From: Lachnospiraceae bacterium
GTDB lineage: Bacteria; Bacillota; Clostridia; Lachnospirales; Lachnospiraceae
Assembly: GCA_024684155.1 (NCBI GenBank)
Contig: JAIKXK010000121.1
Span: 1-6,292, forward strand
Direction of reading: 5' to 3'
DNA length: 6,292 bases
The number at the start of each line of letters is the position of its first letter. Position 1 is the first letter of the stretch. The translations under genes were made by a program, and so were the position numbers. Below, one piece after another: positions 1-6,292 of the stretch. Under the pieces are notes generated by a model. That model did not search any database, had not been told where the DNA came from, and saw only the letters and a list, made by a program, of their open reading frames with translations.

Positions 1-568
1 CATTAGCGATTATTTGCAGAGAATTCGTGAATTGGCATTACAGGCATCCAGTGATTTATTGTCAGACTCGGATTTAGAAGCAATTCAGGCAGAAATTGAA
101 GAGTTAAAACAGGGAATCTCTGATGTAGCCAGCCAGTCAACTTATAATTCTATTAATTTATTAGATGGATCTACATCAACACTTTCTTTAGCAACAGATG
201 CCAATGGAAATTCTACTTCAGTTTCTGGATATGATGCAACTTTAGAAGCATTGGGAATTGCTGATTTTGATGTGACAGGGGACTTTGATATTTCTGTTAT
301 TGATAGCGCCATTGAAGCAGTTTCTTCAACAAGAACAACGATTGGGGCAACAACATCAGCTTTAGAATATGCGTATAATTACAATACTTCAGCAGAGTTA
401 GAAACTAATAATATTCATTCCACTTTGGAAGATTTAGATATCTATGAATACGTAACAGAACAGAAGAGAAAAGAAACATTAGATTTGTATAAACTTATGA
501 TGCAGCGTAAACAGGAGGATGATGAACAGGCTCAGGCGGATCGTATCTTTGCATCATTTACAGTGTAA
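1..568 (+). CDS. Flagellin family protein, 5'-truncated by window edge
   Basis: This is the C-terminal 188 codons of a flagellin, the secreted subunit of the flagellar filament; the first full codon in frame is at position 2. By comparison with Salmonella FliC, about 85 N-terminal residues (the N-terminal D0 helix and the start of D1) lie upstream of the window. Visible residues 5-15 (LQRIRELALQA) match the conserved D1 helix. Residues 24-32 (DLEAIQAEI) and 48-56 (YNSINLLDG) continue the N-terminal flagellin domain without gaps. The variable region is very short (about residues 57-92). A C-terminal D1 helix follows (IDSAIEAVSSTRTTIGA). The final segment is odd: it has a Tyr-rich YAYNYN stretch, then a charged, Lys/Arg/Glu-rich helix (TEQKRKETLDLYKLMMQRKQ) in place of the Ala/Gln/Leu-rich canonical C-terminal D0. 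The whole protein would be about 275 residues, a short flagellin. A terminator follows directly, so it ends its transcript. The family call is firm; whether it is a major filament subunit or a minor variant is not clear. Confidence 0.88.
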   Translation, partial: ISDYLQRIRELALQASSDLLSDSDLEAIQAEIEELKQGISDVASQSTYNSINLLDGSTSTLSLATDANGNSTSVSGYDATLEALGIADFDVTGDFDISVIDSAIEAVSSTRTTIGATTSALEYAYNYNTSAELETNNIHSTLEDLDIYEYVTEQKRKETLDLYKLMMQRKQEDDEQAQADRIFASFTV

Positions 569-599
569 ATAATTTGGGATAAGGGATATAGAAATAGAG

Positions 600-633
600 A
601 ACGACATTCAATTATATTGAGTGTCGTTTTTTT
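600..633 (+). terminator. Intrinsic terminator of the flagellin gene
   Basis: An inverted repeat of 13 base pairs (arms 600-612 and 616-628) encloses a three-base TAT loop. It contains one G-U wobble, and the right arm runs into a T-tract (628-633). It begins 31 bases after the flagellin stop codon and before the likely control region of the rhamnosidase gene, so the two genes should be separate transcription units. The strand opposite lacks a comparable U-tract, so termination is expected mainly in the plus direction. Confidence 0.9.
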
Positions 634-644
634 GTTTCACTTTT

Positions 645-675
645 TTTGCGACATGAAAAGCACCGTTTGCGACAT
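645..675 (+). promoter_or_regulatory. Direct-repeat operator, two TTTGCGACAT half-sites 21 bp apart
   Basis: Two identical 10-bp copies of TTTGCGACAT (645-654 and 666-675) lie on the same strand with a 21-bp period, so both face the same side of the helix. This spacing is what AraC-family activators use (two 17-bp half-sites at araI1-I2 also repeat every 21 bp). In Firmicutes many glycan-use genes are controlled by AraC-type regulators, including YesN-like response regulators. The second copy runs into TTGAAG (675-680), which could act as a -35. No good -10 lies at normal spacing; TAGGAT (703-708) is the nearest weak candidate. A poor core promoter next to such a site would fit activator dependence. 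The repeat is seen; the regulator family and role are inferred. Confidence 0.55.
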
Positions 676-739
676 TGAAGAGGGAGAAATTTGATTGCGT
701 GATAGGATGGATGAGTAACTGAGAGGTTTATAAGGAAAA

Positions 740-747
740 GGGAGGAG
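740..747 (+). promoter_or_regulatory. Ribosome binding site of the rhamnosidase gene
   Basis: GGGAGGAG is a near-perfect Shine-Dalgarno sequence ending 8 bases before the ATG at 756. It fixes that start codon, which is also the one placing a basic n-region and hydrophobic signal peptide at the protein's N-terminus. An in-frame ATG at 711 is followed by a stop codon at 720, so no longer start is possible there. Confidence 0.9.
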
Positions 748-755
748 ATAAATAT

Positions 756-3700
756 ATGAGGAAGAAAAGAGTAGTGGCGTTATGCCTTCTTGCTACCCTT
801 GTGCTGACAGCCAGTGGCTGTGGTACGACAAAAAATGAAGAAGTAGCAGAAGTGGAATTGATGGAGGTAAATGCCGAAGCAAATATCATTAATCTTAAGG
901 TGGATGGGATAGAAAATCCCTTAGGATTAGATGATGAAACTCCATCTTTTTCATGGCAAATGGAGTCAGATGTTGTAGGGGCAGCTCAGAAATCCTATCA
1001 GATTACCGTGGAAGATGAAGCTGGAAATTCCATGTGGGATTCCGGAGAAGTGACTTCGCAAGAATCTAATGAAATAGCTTATGAGGGAAAAGAACTGGAA
1101 GCAAAATCTGCATATACATGGAGGGTTAGTGTTACCGATACAGCTGGTAATACCACCACAAGTGAAACTGCAACCTTTGAAACAGGATATATGAGTGAAG
1201 AACTTTCTGCTTTTGGAGATGCTGCATTTATAGGGGCATCAGAATTAAATGTGGATGCAAAGAGTTTATGTGTATTTGATATTGATACAGCGGTGACAAT
1301 CCCAGAGGGATCAACATCTGCATCTATTATAATTGGAGCAGATGATTATCGATTGAAGAATGAGAATTTTAATATCAATCATCAGGTTTCTGATGAAAAT
1401 TATGTAAGAATTGAGTTGGATGTTTCTGGAGTTGAAGAAGGAACAGGGGTGGCTATCAATGCCTATCGCGTGGGATATAAAGATGGAGAAGATGAAAGTG
1501 TCCCTGTTTGTTCTATTACAGATGATGAAGAATTAAATGCATTACTGACCAAAGAAAACATGCATTCTTCTCATGAAATCAGTGTACATGTTTCTGCAAG
1601 TGAAATTTCCGTAGGTATTGATGGAACTTTTTCGAAAAGCACATTATGTGTAAATGATCTTGGAGGAGATTCCAGTTATAATACCTATCCAAATTTAAAT
1701 TCTGTAGGGTTTTATACAAAGGAAGGGGAAAGTGCAACTTTCGAAAATTTTACAGTTAAAAATGGTGGAAACTATGGAACCCAAGTCCTGTTGGATGCGA
1801 CAACAGGGGCTACTTATGATATTTTTGATGGACTTTCTGGAGTGAGTGTAAATGAGAATTCTATTGAAGTAAGTGGAGGAACAGTTGCTTATGCTGATCC
1901 AAGTTATGGATCCCTTCCTATGCTTCGCAAAGAATTTACGGTAGATAAAGAAGTAGAAAAGGCCAGACTTTATGTTACGGCAGAAGGAATCTATAATTTA
2001 TATTTAAATGGAACAGAAGTAGCAGAGGAGGAGTGGTTTAATCCAGGAGATTCGTCCTATGATTCTCTTTTAGGATATAACACCTATGATGTTACAGATT
2101 GTATTTCTCAGGGAGACAATGGAATTGCAGCTGTATTAGCTGGTGGCTGGTGGAGTGGTAATATGACCTTTGAAGCTGCAAATTCTAATTATTATGGTGA
2201 AAAACCAGCTCTGTTGTCTTCACTTGAGATTACCTATACAGACGGAAGTGTGGATGTGATTGGAACAGATGAAAGCTGGTCCAGTTACGTACATGGTCCC
2301 TATATTGCAGCAGACTTTTTACAGGGAGAAACTTATGATGCTACTTTAGAAGCCAATGTAGAAGGCTGGACAGAGAGTGGATTCAGCGGAGAGGGCTGGA
2401 CGAGCGCAGCTCTTGTAGATACACGTTCTCAGTTTGAGGGAATGAAACTAACAACCAGAACAGACAGCCCTGTTCATGTAATTCGTACTACTTCCGCAGT
2501 GGAGTGTATGGGCGCCACCAATGAGGGAACAAATTCCTATATCTACGATATGGGAGAAAATGTTTCCGGAGTTCCACTTATTACAATTCCAGAGGAGTAT
2601 GCAAAGGCTGGTGGAGATGTAATAATTCGTTTTTCGGAAGTATTATATCCTGAGACAGAGGAGTATACATCGGCAGACTTAGCTGGCGAGCTTATGGTGG
2701 AAAACTATCGTGCAGCCCTGGTTACTGATTTTTACACAATGAAGGAAGGAGAAAATATCATTGATTATGATTTAACCTTCCATGGGTATCGATATATTGA
2801 AATTACCGGATTAGATGAAGCACTTCCGGCGGAGAATGTTCAAATGCAGGTGTTGTCTTCTCTGGATGCTACAGCGACTTACGAATCATCTAACGAGTTA
2901 GCAAATCAGTTGTTTACAAATATTACTAATTCCACAACAAGTAATTATATTTCTATTCCAACCGATTGTCCGCAGAGAAATGAGCGTCAGGGATGGACAG
3001 GAGATGCTCAAATATTTGCATTAACTGGCTCTTATATTTCGGATACGTATAATTTCATGGAAACCTGGATGGATAGCGTAAGAGCGGATTCCGGAGATAA
3101 TGGCATGTCAGCTCAGTATGCACCATCTTTTAGTTCTTATGATGTAACTTCAGAAGATGCAATTGAACATAAAGGAATGAGTTTTGGTATTACCTGGAAT
3201 GCGGTAGCAGTGACAGTACCATATAATTTGTACATGCAAACCGGTCGTAAGGATATTATTGAAGAAAATAAGGAAAATATCTATGCCTATATGGATACTC
3301 TGTTGGCAAAACCATTTACTTATAAAAATGCAAATGATGAAACAGTGAAAGAAGAACGTTTAACTGGAGAGTATGGCACCCTGGCAGATCACTTAGCCAG
3401 AGTAGCAACTGATTCTCCACTTTTAGGTACAGCAGTTTATATCGAATTGCTTGATGATGCAGCTGTTATGGCAAGAGCAATAGGTGATGTGGATCAGGCA
3501 GAAATCTATGAGACAAAGGCATTGGAAGCCAGAGAAGCCTGGAATGAAATCTTCATTGATGAGAAAACAGGAAAGACTGTAAATGCAAAAGGAGAGGTTC
3601 AGGATACACAAGCCTCATATGCAACTGCTCTTCGTTATAATGTGGTTAGTGAAAAAAATTTGGAGATGGTACTTGAAAATTATGAGAAAACCATTCAGGA

Positions 3701-4346
3701 AGCCAGCGGTAGCGATGATGATGGAGTGGAAATAACTCCTTATACTTTAACTACTGGATTTAATGCTACCGGAAATTTACTTCCTGCACTTTCCAAGAAT
3801 GGATTGAATGATACTGCCTATCAGCTGTTTGAATCTACAGAGTATGCATCCTGGCTATATCCAGTTACCCTTGGAGCTACCAGCGTTTGGGAAAGATGGA
3901 ATTCCCTAAGTGAAGAAACTGGATTTAATGGAAATAATTCTATGAATTCCTTCAATCACTATTCCTTTGGAGCAGTAGGTGACTGGATGATGAGTTATCA
4001 GGCTGGTATTACTACAGATGAAAATCATCCAGGCTATCAGAGTTTTATACTACAGCCTGTTTGCGGAGGAGATTATACCAATTTGGAAGCCAGTTATGAA
4101 AGTGTGTATGGAACAATTAAAAGTAGCTGGACTGCAGAAAATGGTGAGATTACTTCCTATACCTGTACCGTACCGGCAAATACGACGGCTACCCTTTATC
4201 TTCCAACTGAGGAAAATGATAATGTTAATTTAAATGGTGTTACGGCCTTGGGAGAAAAAACACATAATGGAATTACAACACAGGCATATCAATTGGTTTC
4301 TGGAACTTATACATTTGTAATAGATTCAGGAATCTCTTGTGAATAG
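756..4346 (+). CDS. Surface lipoprotein alpha-L-rhamnosidase (GH78)
   Basis: This enzyme is predicted to hydrolyse terminal alpha-L-rhamnose from plant glycans (such as rhamnogalacturonan side groups or glycosides) outside the cell by an inverting mechanism. Residues 1-22 are a lipoprotein signal (basic MRKKR, hydrophobic core, lipobox ASGC with Cys22 as lipidation site), followed by an acidic linker. The domain order matches Streptomyces avermitilis Rha78A. It has an Ig/FN3-like domain (about 46-144, with the typical NPLGLDD start) and a CBM67-like jelly roll (about 156-336). Next comes the rhamnosidase N-domain (about 387-575, with YLNG at 416-419 and GGWW at 463-466). A concanavalin-like domain follows (about 588-700, DMGENVSG at 598-605, HGYRY at 676-680), then the (alpha/alpha)6 catalytic domain (about 710-1085) and a C-terminal beta domain (about 1087-1190). 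The DCPQRNERQGWTGD motif starts at Asp737; Glu743 aligns with the Rha78A general acid Glu636. In GATSVWERW, Glu1046 aligns with the general base Glu895. NSFNHYSFG (His1068) is also typical. All key residues are present, so it should be active. At 1196 residues it is on the long side for the family. It appears to be monocistronic or leaky into the receptor gene. Natural substrate is not determined. Confidence 0.95.
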   Translation: MRKKRVVALCLLATLVLTASGCGTTKNEEVAEVELMEVNAEANIINLKVDGIENPLGLDDETPSFSWQMESDVVGAAQKSYQITVEDEAGNSMWDSGEVTSQESNEIAYEGKELEAKSAYTWRVSVTDTAGNTTTSETATFETGYMSEELSAFGDAAFIGASELNVDAKSLCVFDIDTAVTIPEGSTSASIIIGADDYRLKNENFNINHQVSDENYVRIELDVSGVEEGTGVAINAYRVGYKDGEDESVPVCSITDDEELNALLTKENMHSSHEISVHVSASEISVGIDGTFSKSTLCVNDLGGDSSYNTYPNLNSVGFYTKEGESATFENFTVKNGGNYGTQVLLDATTGATYDIFDGLSGVSVNENSIEVSGGTVAYADPSYGSLPMLRKEFTVDKEVEKARLYVTAEGIYNLYLNGTEVAEEEWFNPGDSSYDSLLGYNTYDVTDCISQGDNGIAAVLAGGWWSGNMTFEAANSNYYGEKPALLSSLEITYTDGSVDVIGTDESWSSYVHGPYIAADFLQGETYDATLEANVEGWTESGFSGEGWTSAALVDTRSQFEGMKLTTRTDSPVHVIRTTSAVECMGATNEGTNSYIYDMGENVSGVPLITIPEEYAKAGGDVIIRFSEVLYPETEEYTSADLAGELMVENYRAALVTDFYTMKEGENIIDYDLTFHGYRYIEITGLDEALPAENVQMQVLSSLDATATYESSNELANQLFTNITNSTTSNYISIPTDCPQRNERQGWTGDAQIFALTGSYISDTYNFMETWMDSVRADSGDNGMSAQYAPSFSSYDVTSEDAIEHKGMSFGITWNAVAVTVPYNLYMQTGRKDIIEENKENIYAYMDTLLAKPFTYKNANDETVKEERLTGEYGTLADHLARVATDSPLLGTAVYIELLDDAAVMARAIGDVDQAEIYETKALEAREAWNEIFIDEKTGKTVNAKGEVQDTQASYATALRYNVVSEKNLEMVLENYEKTIQEASGSDDDGVEITPYTLTTGFNATGNLLPALSKNGLNDTAYQLFESTEYASWLYPVTLGATSVWERWNSLSEETGFNGNNSMNSFNHYSFGAVGDWMMSYQAGITTDENHPGYQSFILQPVCGGDYTNLEASYESVYGTIKSSWTAENGEITSYTCTVPANTTATLYLPTEENDNVNLNGVTALGEKTHNGITTQAYQLVSGTYTFVIDSGISCE

Positions 4347-4360
4347 TAAATAAATAATAG

Positions 4361-4388
4361 TAGCAATCCCCCTTTCCTGTGGTAAAAT
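4361..4388 (+). promoter_or_regulatory. Likely extended -10 promoter of the chemoreceptor gene
   Basis: TGG-TAAAAT (4380-4388) is an extended -10 element: TGn followed by a 5-of-6 match to TATAAT. A weak -35-like TAGCAA (4361-4366) lies 16 bases upstream of the hexamer. Transcription would start near 4395, giving a leader of about 47 bases that carries the Shine-Dalgarno site. The element lies inside the left half of the long intergenic hairpin. I see no convincing sigma-D (motility) promoter of the TAAA / CCGATAT type here, so housekeeping sigma-A is the better guess. Confidence 0.5.
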
Positions 4389-4438
4389 AGGAGTAAGTTT
4401 TTACTTGTATTTTATGCACATGCGAGAGGGGGATTTTT
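4365..4438 (+). terminator. Long intergenic hairpin, possible terminator and RBS-masking structure
   Basis: The outer stem pairs 4365-4376 (AATCCCCCTTTC) with 4424-4435 (GAGAGGGGGATT), 12 base pairs with one G-U wobble. Inside it, TGTG (4378-4381) pairs with CACA (4417-4420), TAAAATA (4383-4389) with TATTTTA (4408-4414), and AGTAA (4392-4396) with TTACT (4401-4405) around a GTTT loop. Together this is one imperfect hairpin of about 71 bases. The right arm runs into five T residues (4434-4438), so it may act as a Rho-independent terminator for the rhamnosidase transcript, though the T-tract is short and partly within the stem. The right arm also contains the Shine-Dalgarno of the next gene, so read-through mRNA would have that site paired. 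The pairing is seen; the function is inferred. Confidence 0.6.
4426..4432 (+). promoter_or_regulatory. Ribosome binding site of the chemoreceptor gene, within hairpin arm
   Basis: GAGGGGG is a purine-rich Shine-Dalgarno sequence ending 9 bases before the ATG at 4442, which sets that start. It is unusual because all seven bases lie in the 3' arm of the intergenic hairpin and are complementary to the C-rich stretch at 4368-4374. A transcript started at the internal promoter (about 4395) would lack the masking arm and leave the site free. Confidence 0.75.
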
Positions 4439-4441
4439 GAT

Positions 4442-6211
4442 ATGAAAAATCTTAAAGTGAAGTGGAAGATTACATTAATTTTGGTTATATCCATTATATT
4501 CTCAACATTAATCGTAATTTCCCTATCAGAATTTGTAAAAAGCACATTTAATCAGACGGAAAGTTTATTTTATGACCAGTTATATCAGGTGTCTACACAG
4601 GTTATTAATGCAGATAGAGATTTGTATCAGGCTGGTCTAGCAGAGCTTCAGTACGTATCTGGAGGAGAATATGCTTCCAAAGATGAACTTCAGGTACATG
4701 CAGAGGATTTTGAAGAAAATGCACAGCAGGCCTATGAAGGTGTACAGTCAGTAGAAAAATTAGTGTCGCAGTATCCTGAACTATATGAATATGAAGTAGA
4801 AGGTGAAACGTTTGCTGGCTGTATTGAAACATTTTATGCCAATTTCGATGCATGGAAGACTGCCTATGATCCATCTACTAACTCCGGAGATTACATCGTA
4901 GCAAAGACTGCTTTTGAAGAGGTTCGTGCACCTCTTAGTGCGATGAGTGATATTGTAGAAACTTATGCCCTAGAGGAGCATGATTTATTAGGACAGAAGA
5001 TTACTTCTACATTAACGAGATTAATTATTGTATCCCTACTAATGGTGGTGGTAACAATCATTGTTTCCATATTTATCATTCGAATGATTGTAAAGAATCT
5101 TGAAGCTGTTACTGCAGGATTAAATACCCTGGCAGAAAATGATTTAACACAGGAAATTCCTGAGTTTGACAGCAAAGATGAAATCGGACAGTTGAATATA
5201 GCAACAAAGAAACTACAAAAGAACTTACGAGAGATTATGTCAAGACTTCGTAATTCTTCTGTGGATCTGGCAGCGGCTTCTAATAATATGAATAAAGCCA
5301 CCAGAAGCAGTGCAGATGGAGTAGAAAATATTAACAGTGCTGCAGGTGAATTGGCAAATACAGCCACTAGTCAGGCTACAGATATTTCAGACATTGCAAA
5401 TCATATGACAAATATTGATGAGTTGATGCAGCAAAATACGGAAAATGCGGATAAGCTGTCAGAAACTTCCGATGAGATACGCGATACTGTAGATAGGGGA
5501 ATGGATACGGTGGAAAACTTAAAGGTTGTATCTCAACAGAGTATGGATGCCTTTGAAAGTATTTTTGGAGTAATTGATGATATCACTCAGTCTACAGAAC
5601 GTATTAGTGAAGCCAGTGATATGATTAAATCCATTGCTCAGCAGACCAATTTACTTTCTTTAAATGCTTCTATTGAAGCTGCCAGAGCAGGGGAAGCCGG
5701 TAAGGGATTTGCCGTTGTAGCAGATGAAATCCGTGAGTTATCAGATCAGTCTTCACAGTCAGTAGAGACCATTAATGAAATGTTAGATACCCTTCAGAAG
5801 AACACTCAGGATGCTGCACGTCAAAGCGATCTGGTTCGTGATTTTGTAAATAAACAACAGGAAGCTGTTACAGAAACAGCAGGAAGCTTTAATGATATTG
5901 CAGATCGAATGAATACGGTAAATCAGGCGGTAGATGATCTTCGTGATGCCAATAGAGATTTAGGAAGAGGCGTAGAAGGAGTTTCTGATTTGATTTCCTC
6001 TTTATCTGCAATTTCTGAAGAAAATGCAGCTACTGCTCAGGAATTAAATGCGACAACAGAAAGTGTAAACCAAAACGTAGAAAATCTTTCTTCTATGGGC
6101 GAAGATGTGGATGTATCTGCAAGAGGATTAGAGCAAATTATTGCCATCTTTAAAGTAGATAGTAATCAAAACTACGAAGAAGTGGAAGAAACAGAAGAAA
6201 TTGAAGAATAG
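4442..6211 (+). CDS. Methyl-accepting chemotaxis protein
   Basis: This is a membrane chemoreceptor that senses an extracellular signal and controls the CheA kinase through CheW, thereby steering flagellar rotation. Transmembrane segment 1 spans about residues 10-29. The extracellular sensor (about 30-190) is mostly helical and of four-helix-bundle (4HB_MCP) type by size and composition, with no sign of a Cache fold. Transmembrane segment 2 is at about 194-213, followed by a HAMP domain (about 214-266) with its DEIG motif at 246-249. The cytoplasmic signalling hairpin has the near-invariant tip EAARAGEAGKGFAVVADEIR at 412-431. Each arm is about 150 residues, resembling the longer receptor classes common in Firmicutes. 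A likely methylation site is Glu526-Glu527 in SAISEENAAT. The protein ends in an acidic tail (577-589, eight Glu) and has no CheR-tethering pentapeptide like NWETF. The start is set by the SD at 4426-4432. All parts look intact. The ligand is unknown; the upstream rhamnosidase makes a plant-sugar cue possible but unproven. Confidence 0.95.
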   Translation: MKNLKVKWKITLILVISIIFSTLIVISLSEFVKSTFNQTESLFYDQLYQVSTQVINADRDLYQAGLAELQYVSGGEYASKDELQVHAEDFEENAQQAYEGVQSVEKLVSQYPELYEYEVEGETFAGCIETFYANFDAWKTAYDPSTNSGDYIVAKTAFEEVRAPLSAMSDIVETYALEEHDLLGQKITSTLTRLIIVSLLMVVVTIIVSIFIIRMIVKNLEAVTAGLNTLAENDLTQEIPEFDSKDEIGQLNIATKKLQKNLREIMSRLRNSSVDLAAASNNMNKATRSSADGVENINSAAGELANTATSQATDISDIANHMTNIDELMQQNTENADKLSETSDEIRDTVDRGMDTVENLKVVSQQSMDAFESIFGVIDDITQSTERISEASDMIKSIAQQTNLLSLNASIEAARAGEAGKGFAVVADEIRELSDQSSQSVETINEMLDTLQKNTQDAARQSDLVRDFVNKQQEAVTETAGSFNDIADRMNTVNQAVDDLRDANRDLGRGVEGVSDLISSLSAISEENAATAQELNATTESVNQNVENLSSMGEDVDVSARGLEQIIAIFKVDSNQNYEEVEETEEIEE

Positions 6212-6236
6212 TTCTATGGATTAATAATATTATTGT

Positions 6237-6275
6237 AAAAGGGCGGTCTTTCCTTTGGAAAACCGCTCTTTTCTT
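6237..6275 (+). terminator. Intrinsic terminator of the chemoreceptor gene
   Basis: An 11-bp stem (AAAAGGGCGGT at 6237-6247 with ACCGCTCTTTT at 6262-6272, one G-U wobble) continues through a single bulged C (6248) into a 5-bp stem (TTTCC 6249-6253 with GGAAA 6257-6261) and a TTT loop. The right arm ends in a T-rich run (6269-6275). It lies 25 bases after the stop codon. The A-run on the left arm would give a weaker U-run on the opposite strand, so it might also stop transcription coming from the right. The last 17 bases of the window show nothing recognisable. Confidence 0.9.
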
Positions 6276-6292
6276 GCGAAAAAACATGATTT

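Noticed and set aside
14..16. TTG as a possible start of the flagellin reading frame
   Set aside because: The open frame continues upstream to the window edge and the encoded ISDYLQRIREL is internal flagellin sequence. The TTG is a Leu codon in the D1 helix, so the gene is cut by the window and does not start here.
601..608. A third CGACATT copy (602-608) as part of the direct-repeat operator
   Set aside because: It lies in the terminator stem, shares only seven bases, and is 47 bp from the next copy, which is not a multiple of the 21-bp period. It is more likely coincidence.
3423..3611. Minus-strand open frame of 62 codons inside the rhamnosidase gene
   Set aside because: It is fully antisense to a well-conserved catalytic domain, is Cys/Ile/Phe-rich with no recognisable motif, and needs no explanation beyond the reverse of the real codons.
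4018..4233. Plus-strand frame of 71 codons in another phase near the end of the rhamnosidase gene
   Set aside because: It lies entirely within the C-terminal domain coding sequence and has no recognisable family features.
4347..4380. Sigma-D (flagellar) promoter for the chemoreceptor, suggested by TAAA at 4347 and 4351
   Set aside because: No CCGATAT-like -10 occurs 14-16 bases downstream of either TAAA; the region there is the C-rich hairpin arm.
4273..4545. Minus-strand 90-codon frame across the intergenic hairpin
   Set aside because: It overlaps both flanking genes and the regulatory region, and the translation looks like low-complexity antisense of signal-anchor DNA.
4605..5367. Two minus-strand frames (4605-4874 and 4963-5367) opposite the chemoreceptor gene
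   Set aside because: Both are antisense to sensor, HAMP and signalling regions whose sense frame is clearly conserved. The hydrophobic and Ser/Leu-rich translations are typical of reversed coding DNA.
1..6292. Mobile elements, CRISPR arrays, tRNA or other RNA genes, toxin-antitoxin or defence genes
   Set aside because: No terminal inverted repeats, transposase or integrase motifs, regularly spaced repeats, cloverleaf-like sequence or small gene pairs were found. All gaps are under 190 bases and are accounted for by terminators, the repeat operator and the intergenic hairpin.

Overview
The window looks like chromosomal DNA from a motile, anaerobic Firmicute of the Lachnospiraceae type (Roseburia, Lachnospira or Butyrivibrio relatives). 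This rests on AT-rich coding DNA, purine-rich Shine-Dalgarno sites, a divergent flagellin, a typical Firmicutes chemoreceptor and a surface lipoprotein alpha-L-rhamnosidase. The genus is an inference and cannot be fixed from this sequence alone.

All three genes are on the plus strand. Positions 1-568 hold the 3' part of a short flagellin whose start lies outside the window. It ends before a strong intrinsic terminator (600-633). The gap at 569-755 also carries a perfect 10-bp direct repeat with a 21-bp period (645-675), probably an activator site for the next gene. Positions 756-4346 encode a 1196-residue exported GH78 alpha-L-rhamnosidase with a lipoprotein signal, an Ig-like domain, a CBM67-like jelly roll and an intact catalytic domain. 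The 95-bp gap at 4347-4441 is almost entirely one long imperfect hairpin. Its 3' arm is the Shine-Dalgarno region of the next gene and its interior contains an extended -10 promoter. Positions 4442-6211 encode a complete 589-residue methyl-accepting chemotaxis protein, closed by an intrinsic terminator (6237-6275).

The genes fit a motile pectin or plant-glycan forager: flagellin for the filament, a cell-surface enzyme releasing L-rhamnose, and a receptor with an extracellular sensor domain. The flagellin is cleanly separated from the enzyme gene. The enzyme and receptor genes may be partly coupled by read-through across the intergenic hairpin. That the receptor senses rhamnose products is only a guess from proximity.

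I see no mobile element, CRISPR array, tRNA, rRNA or defence system, and no clearly new multi-gene system. The most notable signals are the intergenic hairpin/promoter/SD overlap, the 21-bp direct repeat, and the flagellin that keeps the TLR5-contact segment but has an atypical charged C-terminus.
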